Shown: one piece after another, positions 1 through 5,297 of the stretch
Layout of the letters: each line of letters begins with the position of its first letter
Position numbering within the stretch: position 1 is the first letter of the stretch
Assembly: GCA_947311455.1 (NCBI GenBank)
Contig: CAMZKY010000100.1
Coordinates: 1 to 9,297, forward strand
Direction of reading: 5' to 3'
From: an uncultured Marinosulfonomonas sp.
GTDB taxonomy: Bacteria > Pseudomonadota > Alphaproteobacteria > Rhodobacterales > Rhodobacteraceae
DNA: 9,297 bases
Translations under genes and position numbers: made by a program
The notes under the pieces: model-generated
Told to the model about the DNA's origin: nothing
Database searches by the model: none
What the model saw: the letters and a program-made list of their open reading frames with translations, nothing else

Positions 1-1
1 A

Positions 2-541
2 TTCCTGGAAAAGGTCAGCGCGGCGGGGGTGAAACGCTTTACCATTCATGCCCGCATGTCTTGGCTGCAGGGGCTTAGCCCCAAAGAAAACCGCGATGTG
101 CCGCCTTTGGATTATGATCTGGTGCTGCAAATGAAACGGGATTTTCCGCAGTTGCACATTTCGATCAACGGCGGGATTTCCACGCTGGAACAGGCGCAGG
201 AATTTCTGGATGCGGGGCTTGACGGCGTGATGATCGGGCGCGCCGCCTACCACACGCCGGATCAGGTACTGCTTATGGCCGATCAACAGATTTTCAACAC
301 AGGCCAAGCCAAAGAAGCCCGTCAAATCATCGAGGAAATGCGCCCCTATATTGCACAGCATCTTCAAAGCGGTGGGCGCCTTAATCAAATCACCCGCCAC
401 ATGCTGGTTTTTTTTGCAGGCCAACCAGGCGCGCGCGGCTGGCGTCGAGTGCTGTCAACGGATTCTGTTAAAGACAGTGCAGGACTTGAGGTTATCGATT
501 TGGCACTGACCCATGTAAACAAGGATTACGGCGATGTTTGA
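2..541 (+). CDS. dusA: tRNA-dihydrouridine synthase A, C-terminal part (5' end outside the window)
   Basis: This enzyme reduces uridine to dihydrouridine in the D-loop of tRNAs, using FMN and NADPH, in the cytoplasm. The reading frame is open from base 2 and gives 179 residues, about half of a normal DusA of roughly 330. Visible residues 16-31 (HARMSWLQGLSPKENR) are a DusA hallmark. Residues 55-59 (INGGI) and 74-80 (DGVMIGR) are the FMN phosphate-binding end of the TIM barrel. A C-terminal helical part follows, with the DusA-type ITRHML and GARGWRR stretches. The N-terminal part with the catalytic cysteine lies off the left edge, so its integrity cannot be judged. The stop codon TGA overlaps the next gene by 8 bases, implying co-transcription with the permease. 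The assignment to DusA rather than DusB or DusC rests on the HAR...SPKENR segment and is firm. Confidence 0.95.
   Translation, partial: FLEKVSAAGVKRFTIHARMSWLQGLSPKENRDVPPLDYDLVLQMKRDFPQLHISINGGISTLEQAQEFLDAGLDGVMIGRAAYHTPDQVLLMADQQIFNTGQAKEARQIIEEMRPYIAQHLQSGGRLNQITRHMLVFFAGQPGARGWRRVLSTDSVKDSAGLEVIDLALTHVNKDYGDV
521..525 (+). promoter_or_regulatory. Ribosome binding site of the TauE/SafE gene
   Basis: AAGGA lies inside the end of dusA, 8 bases before the ATG at 534. It supports that start, even though the start lies within the upstream coding region, over the later in-frame ATG at 561. Confidence 0.7.
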
Positions 542-1358
542 AACAGGCCTATTGATCCAAATGGCGCTGATGATGCTGGCCATTGGCGCCTTTGCCGGCG
601 TGTTGGCTGGATTATTGGGCGTTGGCGGCGGCATCATATTGGTGCCCGCCTTTTTCTATATGTTTTCGACACTTGGATTTTCAGGCGATCAATTGATGCA
701 AGTGTGTTTGGCAACGTCATTGGCCACCATCATCGTAACGTCTCTTAGATCAGTATCCTCGCATAATAAAAAGGGCGCGGTGGAATGGAGCATTCTGAAA
801 ACATGGGCCATCGGCATTGCCATTGGTGCGGTAATCGGAGTGTCAACAGTATCCGGCCTGCGCTCGACCGTGTTGCAGGCAATTTTTGGCGGGCTGGCGA
901 TCTTCGTGGGCCTATACATGAGCTTTGGCAAAAATCATTGGCGGTTAGGGCCGGAAATGCCAACAGGGATTAAACGGCTGATCCTGTCACCGCTGCTTGG
1001 TTTTATGTCGGTTCTGATGGGGATCGGCGGCGGCTCCTTCGGGGTGCCGATTATGAGCCTGTTCAACGTGCCCATTCACCGCGCCGTGGCCACCGCCGCA
1101 GGGTTTGGTGGGCTGATTGCCGTGCCTTCGGTGATCGGATTTTTATTGCTTGATATCGCACCCGAATCCCGCCCGCCTTATACAATCGGGGCCGTTAACC
1201 TGCCGGCGTTTGTGTTGACAATTTCAATGACCCTTCTCACGGCCCCCATCGGGGTTAAACTGGCCCACAAATTAGACCCGCAACCGCTAAAAAGGATTTT
1301 CGGTGTGTTTCTGGTGCTGGTTGCTGTAAATATGCTGCGCAAATCCGTCGGTTTTTAA
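534..1358 (+). CDS. TauE/SafE family membrane permease (putative sulfite/organosulfonate exporter)
   Basis: This is a predicted inner-membrane protein of 274 residues, the usual size for the TauE/SafE (DUF81, UPF0721) family. Members are linked to export of sulfite, sulfoacetate or related anions, but most substrates are unknown. The sequence is largely hydrophobic, with about seven or eight likely membrane spans. It has the family's internal duplication: a glycine-rich GLLGVGGGIILVPAF at residues 26-40 is echoed by GFMSVLMGIGGGSFGVPIM at 156-174. The ATSLATI..TSLRS..H stretch (60-77) is also family-typical. The start is supported by AAGGA 8 bases upstream, and the gene overlaps dusA by 8 bases, so translation is probably coupled. 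No sulfur-metabolism gene is nearby, so the substrate cannot be inferred from context. The family call is strong; the transported compound is unknown. Confidence 0.9.
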   Translation: MFETGLLIQMALMMLAIGAFAGVLAGLLGVGGGIILVPAFFYMFSTLGFSGDQLMQVCLATSLATIIVTSLRSVSSHNKKGAVEWSILKTWAIGIAIGAVIGVSTVSGLRSTVLQAIFGGLAIFVGLYMSFGKNHWRLGPEMPTGIKRLILSPLLGFMSVLMGIGGGSFGVPIMSLFNVPIHRAVATAAGFGGLIAVPSVIGFLLLDIAPESRPPYTIGAVNLPAFVLTISMTLLTAPIGVKLAHKLDPQPLKRIFGVFLVLVAVNMLRKSVGF

Positions 1359-1408
1359 CGGGATAGAAAAGCCACCGTGCGCTGGATTAATCCGCAGATT
1401 CTGGAAAA

Positions 1409-1451
1409 TTTGCCATACGCTTGCCATACGTTTGCCATACGTTTGCCATAC
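1409..1451. repeat. Four tandem 11-base direct repeats (TTTGCCATACG)
   Basis: Units lie at 1409-1419, 1420-1430, 1431-1441 and 1442-1451 (the last lacks its final G). Unit 2 begins with C instead of T; otherwise the copies are identical. The period of 11 bases is close to one DNA helical turn, so all copies would face the same side of the helix. The array sits in the gap between two convergent genes, where promoter operators are not expected. It could be a protein-binding site, a small slippage-derived minisatellite, or a relic. No function is assigned. Confidence 0.85.
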
Positions 1452-1483
1452 AGCAAAAATCGCGCCAAAGCCCTTGTTTACTT

Positions 1484-1514
1484 AGGTTTTCGAATGGTTA
1501 ACCCCACAAAACCT
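1484..1514. repeat. Nested inverted repeat between convergent genes (weak bidirectional terminator candidate)
   Basis: AGGTTTT at 1484-1490 is a perfect inverted match to AAAACCT at 1508-1514. The 17-base loop itself contains the palindrome GGTTAACC at 1496-1503. The position, between the ends of the permease gene and the DUF1289 gene, fits a shared transcription end. The outer stem is A/T rich with no clear following T-run, so a protein-binding palindrome is equally possible. Confidence 0.3.
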
Positions 1515-1533
1515 GAAAAGTGTATGTCAAACA

Positions 1534-1764
1534 CTATTGACCCAGCCTTTTCGCCCGCCCACCGCGACGTTTGGTTAACTGTTTGGCGCGCGTGGGCAAT
1601 TGCGCCATCAGTTCAAGGCGTGCCTCATGCGCCATACCAGACCACTGGGCAATCTCTGCGCCGGTTCGATAACATCCGATACATATTTTGGCTTTGGGGT
1701 GGATCATGCACACTTTGGTGCAAGGCGACGCAATCTCGTTTCGCTTCCAAATGTCATCTGTCAT
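1534..1764 (-). CDS. DUF1289 family small cysteine-rich protein
   Basis: This 76-residue cytoplasmic protein belongs to the DUF1289 family (predicted Fe-S or metal-binding proteins of unknown role, related to E. coli YdhL). Four cysteines, C15, C19, C28 and C31, lie in the family pattern SPCxxVCxxxPxxxxCxGCxRT, followed by EIxxW. Such a C-x3-C-x8-C-x2-C set could bind a metal or an iron-sulfur cluster. The C-terminal 20 residues are basic, rich in Lys and Arg, which might help nucleic acid contact; that is inference. The ATG start overlaps the ruvX stop as ATGA, and AAGG sits 7 bases upstream of it, so translation is probably coupled to ruvX. It is the last gene of the ccmI-ruvX operon. The family is clear; the function is not known. 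Confidence 0.88.
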   Translation of the reverse strand: MTDDIWKRNEIASPCTKVCMIHPKAKICIGCYRTGAEIAQWSGMAHEARLELMAQLPTRAKQLTKRRGGRAKRLGQ

Positions 1765-2237
1765 GAATTGGCCTTGATATGGCCAAGACGATCCAGAACA
1801 CCCTGTAAAATATAGCCCGCCGCCACATGATCAATCACCTCGGCACGACGCCTGCGTGAGGTGTCCGCCTCAAGCAAGGCGCGCTCTGCGGCCACAGTGG
1901 ACAGGCGCTCATCCCAAAACCCGATCGGCAAATCGGTTAAACGTTCAAGGTTACGAGCAAAAGCGCGGGTGGATTGGCAGCGCGGCCCTTCTGACCCATC
2001 CATATTGCGCGGCAGGCCCAGAATAAACCCGCCTAGATTGCGAATCTTGGCAATTTCAAGCAACCGCGCCGCATCCAGACCAAATTTTTTGCGCCGCACA
2101 GTTTCAAGCGGTGTGGCCACCGAAAGAAAGCTGTCAGACACCGCCACACCGATTGTTTTGGTGCCCAGATCAAGGCCGGCAATGGCCTGCATCGGGGTGA
2201 GGAATTTTCCAAATTCTTCAATGTTTTCAATGATCAA
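1761..2237 (-). CDS. ruvX: RuvX / YqgF-type RNase H-fold nuclease (putative pre-16S rRNA processing / Holliday junction resolvase)
   Basis: This 158-residue protein is of the YqgF/RuvX family, with an RNase H-like fold. E. coli YqgF takes part in maturation of the 16S rRNA 5' end; a Holliday junction resolvase role has been proposed from fold similarity and studied in some bacteria. The family motifs are present: LDLGTKTIGVAVSD at residues 22-35 with acidic D23, GLPRNMDGSEG at 74-84, WDERLST at 108-114 with E110, and VIDHVAA at 134-140 with D136. These three acids are the expected metal-binding set. The start chosen is TTG at 2237, because GGAG lies 7 bases upstream and because related RuvX proteins, as I recall them, carry a similar N-terminal stretch before the DLG motif. 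The alternative is an ATG at 2192 (143 residues). TTGA overlaps the ccmI stop. Confidence 0.92.
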   Translation of the reverse strand: MIIENIEEFGKFLTPMQAIAGLDLGTKTIGVAVSDSFLSVATPLETVRRKKFGLDAARLLEIAKIRNLGGFILGLPRNMDGSEGPRCQSTRAFARNLERLTDLPIGFWDERLSTVAAERALLEADTSRRRRAEVIDHVAAGYILQGVLDRLGHIKANS

Positions 2238-3463
2238 TCGGCTACTCCGGCACGTTTGGCGGCTTGTGATATGATTTCAAGTGCGGCTGCATCACCTGCA
2301 TGGGCGATCTTGGCTTTTGCAACTATAGTTCGGGCTTGATCCTTGTTGCCTTGCACCCCAAGCGCCCCAATTAACTGGGCCCATTCCTGCGGTGAGCCGC
2401 CTTCGGTTGTTAAACGCTCCGTAAGGCGCGCAACCATGGATTTGATAAACGCGCCACGATCCTCTTCTGTCATTTCAGCGGCCGCGGCAACATCCCCAGC
2501 CGATGGGCCTGCAAGGGCAGGGCCTGTGGAAATTTCGGGGAGTTGGTATTTCACGCCGGCTATACGTGCGGCTTCGGTAATTTGCCCCCGAACGGGGGTA
2601 TACCATGGATCGCTTGGAACACTGCGCTCCAACAGATCGCGCCATATATTGAATGTAATATCGGCCCGTCCAAACTGGGCAAACATCCGGCCAGTCAGGA
2701 ATAATGCGATGCCGTTTTCAGGGTCTTTATCAAGCGATTTTTTCAAGATGATTTCGGCTTCGGGGGAAACATATCCGCCCGCTGCCATCACCATTAAATC
2801 GGCTAAAAGGGCGTAATCATTGGCGGTTGCCTCTTCTTTTTTCAGCTCGATAATACGGATTTGTGCCAGATAGGCATTTTTGTATTCCCCAATGGCCGCT
2901 TCATAGCGGGATAGGTATTCATGACCGGTCAAATCATTGGGGCGTTTGCCAACCGCATCTCTAAGTTTAGCAACTAAATCAAGCATTTGCGGGTCAACAT
3001 CGCTTGGGCTTGGCGGAAGTTTTCCTTCAACTTGGCTTTGGCTCTGGCGGTTTTCACGGGCTTCTTTTGCGGCTTCATAGCGGGATTTTATTGGTAAATC
3101 AGGATATCCCGGCTGCCCGATTTGTTGATATACCCATGCGCTCCCGCTCAGCAATATTGCAATAAGGGCAATGGCACCAATGGTTGCCTGCTTGGGGGCT
3201 GATTGGGCTTTTTGCGTAGAATGCACGGCTTTGTCAGCGTCAAGAATTCGGCGTGATATTTCGGTTTTTACACGTGCCGATTCCTGCTTGGAAATAACGT
3301 TTCTGTCCAGATCGGTTTCGACGGCTTTCAATTGATCTCGGTACACTTCCAGATCAAGCTCCGCACCCGAGCGTAAATCTCCATCTCGTTTTCGAAACAA
3401 GGCTAGCGCCATTAAAAGCGTGATCATAATGATGAAAATTGTGACGATAATCCAGAATGACAT
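2234..3463 (-). CDS. ccmI: Cytochrome c biogenesis protein CcmI (CycH)
   Basis: CcmI is a membrane-anchored chaperone that holds apocytochrome c and delivers it to the CcmF/CcmH heme ligation complex in the System I pathway. The 409-residue protein begins with a membrane span (about residues 3-23). A short charged segment follows, containing ELDLEVYRDQLKAVETDLDR, typical of CcmI. A second span lies at about 93-113, leading into GQPGYPDLPIKSR (116-128). The rest, from about residue 155, would be periplasmic and helical with TPR-like repeats; the segment around LMVMAAGGYVSPEAEIILKK is TPR-like. The start at 3463 puts the first span at the N-terminus and has AAAGG 7 bases upstream. The same frame stays open to an ATG at 3631, but those 56 extra residues are polar and unlike CcmI. 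The size fits the family (roughly 400). It is the first gene of the leftward operon, and no other ccm gene is in view. Confidence 0.92.
   Translation of the reverse strand: MSFWIIVTIFIIMITLLMALALFRKRDGDLRSGAELDLEVYRDQLKAVETDLDRNVISKQESARVKTEISRRILDADKAVHSTQKAQSAPKQATIGAIALIAILLSGSAWVYQQIGQPGYPDLPIKSRYEAAKEARENRQSQSQVEGKLPPSPSDVDPQMLDLVAKLRDAVGKRPNDLTGHEYLSRYEAAIGEYKNAYLAQIRIIELKKEEATANDYALLADLMVMAAGGYVSPEAEIILKKSLDKDPENGIALFLTGRMFAQFGRADITFNIWRDLLERSVPSDPWYTPVRGQITEAARIAGVKYQLPEISTGPALAGPSAGDVAAAAEMTEEDRGAFIKSMVARLTERLTTEGGSPQEWAQLIGALGVQGNKDQARTIVAKAKIAHAGDAAALEIISQAAKRAGVAD
2245..2248 (-). promoter_or_regulatory. Ribosome binding site that supports the TTG start of ruvX
   Basis: Reading the minus strand, GGAG lies within the last codons of ccmI, 7 bases before the TTG at 2237. 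This spacing supports the unusual TTG start over the ATG at 2192. Confidence 0.6.
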
Positions 3464-3596
3464 TTTGTTGCCTTTGCCGTTTGTGTTGCTTCTATCTAAT
3501 GTGCTTTGTCCGCAATCAAAAGAGCGAATGCGTCGCAGGGGGTCACGCATTGGTGAGGCAACGTCGGGCCGTGAAGGTTTGTCGTATTTTTCTCCA

Positions 3597-3624
3597 TTGT
3601 GCCGTTGCTGACCACTGCTATGAT
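3597..3624 (+). promoter_or_regulatory. Possible sigma-70-like promoter for the sox operon
   Basis: TTGTGC at 3597-3602 and TATGAT at 3619-3624 are separated by 16 bases. The -10 matches the consensus at five of six bases; the -35 matches at only three. It would start transcription about 60 bases before soxB, keeping the stem-loop at 3643-3664 in the leader. A weak match, plausible mainly because of its position. Confidence 0.25.
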
Positions 3625-3642
3625 CAGACAAGGATGCACAGT

Positions 3643-3664
3643 GCGGGAGAATGATTTATCCCGC
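3643..3664 (+). repeat. Stem-loop in the soxB leader
   Basis: GCGGGA (3643-3648) and TCCCGC (3659-3664) form a perfect 6-base stem around a 10-base loop. It lies 28 bases before the soxB start, between the possible promoter and the ribosome site. No T-run follows, so it is not a simple terminator. It could be a leader RNA structure or an operator; it may also be chance. Confidence 0.35.
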
Positions 3665-3692
3665 TTAGATTCGATAAAGGTATGGCCGTGTT

Positions 3693-4940
3693 ATGAGACG
3701 CTATTCTGCATTTGCCGTTGCGCGCGAGGCGCTTCGTTATAACAAGGGCTGGGGGCGGGCATGGCGTGCGCCGCAGCCCAAAAAGCATTACGATGTGGTG
3801 ATTGTCGGGGCCGGTGGCCACGGGCTGGCGACGGCCTATTATCTGGGCAAGAATTTTGGCATTACCAATGTGGCGATCCTTGAAAAAGGTTGGCTTGGTG
3901 GCGGTAACACGGGGCGTAACACCACGATCATTCGCAGCAATTACCTGCAAGATCCGTCCGCCGCGATTTATGAAAAGGCGCGTGGATTATACGAAACCAT
4001 GTCGCAAGATTTGAACATGAACGTGATGTTTTCCCCGCGCGGTGTGATGATGCTGGCCCAAACCCAGCATGAAATCCGTGGATTCCAACGCACGGCACAA
4101 GCCAATGCTTTTCAAGGGGTTAAGACCGAATTCATTAGCGCGCAGCGGGTTAAGCAACTGGTGCCAATCATGAATGTCGACGGGCCGCGTTACCCTGTTT
4201 TGGGTGCCTTGTGGCAAGAACGCGCCGGAACCGCGCGCCATGATGCGGTGGCATGGGCCTATGCGCGTGCCTGTTCGGATATGGGCATGGACATCATCCA
4301 GAAATGCGAAGTCACTGCCGTAAATCAATCCGGCGGCCAAGTCACGGGGGTTGAAACCACGCGCGGGGCGATATCGTGCAAAAAGCTTGCGATCTTGGTT
4401 GCTGGTAATTCCGGAGATCTGGCGCGGATGGCGGGGTTCCGGTTGCCAATGGAATCTGTGGCGCTTCAGGCCTTGGTGTCAGAGCCGATCAAACCCTGTC
4501 TGGATGTGGTGGTCATGGCCAACACTGTGCATGGCTATATTTCGCAGTCAGATAAGGGCGAGTTTGTCATCGGTGGCGGCACTGATATGTATAACAACTA
4601 TACCCAACGTGGATCGTTCCACCATATCGAGGAAACCGTGCGGGCCTTAGTTGAGACATTTCCGATGATTTCACGGATGAAAATGATGCGCCAATGGGGC
4701 GGGATTGTGGATGTAACGGGCGATCGATCTCCGATTATCTCGAAAACACCGCTGGGAAATTGCTTTATCAACGGCGGTTGGGGCACTGGCGGATTTAAAT
4801 CCATTCCCGGGTCTGGCTGGGGTATGGCCGAACTGGTGGCCAAGGGTGAACACGGGCCACTAACAGCGGAATTTGGTCTGGATCGATTTAATGAAGGGCG
4901 CTTTATTGATGAAAGCGTTGCGGCGGGGGTGGCTCACTAA
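3693..4940 (+). CDS. soxB: Sarcosine oxidase, beta subunit (heterotetrameric)
   Basis: This is the flavin-bearing catalytic subunit of cytoplasmic heterotetrameric sarcosine oxidase, which oxidises sarcosine (N-methylglycine) at a non-covalent FAD and passes electrons to FMN and then oxygen. The protein has 415 residues, close to the usual 405-420. DVVIVGAGGHGLATAYYL at 34-51 is the FAD-binding Rossmann start, with E64 closing the fold. RNTTIIRSNYL (75-85) is a SoxB hallmark. H183, in ARHDAVAW, aligns with the histidine that binds FMN covalently in Corynebacterium SoxB. K369, in GGWGTGGFK (361-369), aligns with the lysine proposed to activate oxygen. The ATG at 3693 gives the standard RRYSAFAVAREAL beginning. 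Its AAAGG is 12 bases upstream, which is rather far. It is the first gene of soxBDAG, 33 bases before soxD. Confidence 0.96.
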   Translation: MRRYSAFAVAREALRYNKGWGRAWRAPQPKKHYDVVIVGAGGHGLATAYYLGKNFGITNVAILEKGWLGGGNTGRNTTIIRSNYLQDPSAAIYEKARGLYETMSQDLNMNVMFSPRGVMMLAQTQHEIRGFQRTAQANAFQGVKTEFISAQRVKQLVPIMNVDGPRYPVLGALWQERAGTARHDAVAWAYARACSDMGMDIIQKCEVTAVNQSGGQVTGVETTRGAISCKKLAILVAGNSGDLARMAGFRLPMESVALQALVSEPIKPCLDVVVMANTVHGYISQSDKGEFVIGGGTDMYNNYTQRGSFHHIEETVRALVETFPMISRMKMMRQWGGIVDVTGDRSPIISKTPLGNCFINGGWGTGGFKSIPGSGWGMAELVAKGEHGPLTAEFGLDRFNEGRFIDESVAAGVAH

Positions 4941-4973
4941 TGCGTAATTTTCGAACATACAAAGGGGCTGATC

Positions 4974-5297
4974 ATGCTAATCTTTGAATGCCCATATTGC
5001 GGTGTCAAAGCCGAAGAAACCGAACTCCATGCGGGCGGCGAGGCGCATTTGACCCGTCACGGGGCGGGGGCGTCCGATGATGATCTGAAATCCTACCTGT
5101 TCATGCGCAAAAACCCCAAGGGGGTGCATTTTGAACGTTGGCAGCACGCCAATGGCTGCGGCAAGTGGTTTCATGCGGCGCGCTGCACCATGACGCTTGA
5201 GGTCTTCGGCACCTATAGCGCCCAGACGTTTGAACCACCGGCGGAATTGGTTAAAAAGATCAAGAAAAAACGCCCCGATTGGGAGGGTTGGACATGA
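4974..5297 (+). CDS. soxD: Sarcosine oxidase, delta subunit
   Basis: SoxD is the small zinc-binding delta subunit that packs against the alpha subunit in the sarcosine oxidase complex. The 107-residue length is normal (about 90-110). The zinc ligands known from the bacterial enzyme are present at equivalent positions: C6 and C9 in ECPYCG, and H58 and C62 in WQHANGC. GGEAHLTR (21-28), YLFMRKNPKGVHFERW (41-56) and GKWFHAAR (63-70) are family-typical. The next residues are C71-T72, where classical SoxD has Asp-Thr; see the findings. The C-terminus is basic and carries a KIKKKRPDW segment. AAGGGG lies 6 bases before the ATG. The stop overlaps the soxA start as ATGA, so the two subunits, which touch in the complex, are probably translationally coupled. 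Confidence 0.95.
   Translation: MLIFECPYCGVKAEETELHAGGEAHLTRHGAGASDDDLKSYLFMRKNPKGVHFERWQHANGCGKWFHAARCTMTLEVFGTYSAQTFEPPAELVKKIKKKRPDWEGWT
5281..5286 (+). promoter_or_regulatory. Ribosome binding site that fixes the soxA start
   Basis: GGGAGG lies in the last codons of soxD, 7 bases before the ATG at 5294. This strong site favours 5294 over an upstream in-frame TTG at 5279, which would place the site inside the coding region. Confidence 0.8.

Larger units (their letters stand above)
3464..3692. promoter_or_regulatory. Divergent control region between ccmI and soxB
   Basis: These 229 bases separate two operons read in opposite directions and so should hold both promoters. On the minus strand, AAAGG at 3475-3471 is the ribosome site for ccmI. 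Towards soxB there is a possible promoter, a stem-loop and a weak AAAGG at 3676-3680, listed separately or below. I do not see a convincing sigma-70 promoter for ccmI and no complete riboswitch. The frame that runs through here from ccmI is judged non-coding. Confidence 0.6.

Noticed and set aside
1409..1451. CRISPR array
   Set aside because: The units are 11 bases long and directly abutting, with no spacers, so this is a tandem repeat and not CRISPR.
1377..1766. Plus-strand frame of 129 codons across the 11-base repeats and the DUF1289 gene
   Set aside because: It covers the DUF1289 gene in antisense, and its translation shows no recognisable protein features. The part over the repeats is just the repeat translated.
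1861..2274. Plus-strand frame of 137 codons
   Set aside because: It is antisense to ruvX, whose motifs are clear. It is rich in Arg and Ser, as expected of a shadow frame.
3464..3631. N-terminal extension of CcmI by 56 residues, starting at 3631
   Set aside because: The extension is polar and would bury the first membrane span. The ATG at 3463 has a ribosome site and gives the standard CcmI beginning.
3600..3692. Glycine riboswitch in the soxB leader
   Set aside because: A GGGAGA-like piece is present, but the conserved glycine-aptamer core elements and paired helices are not visible.
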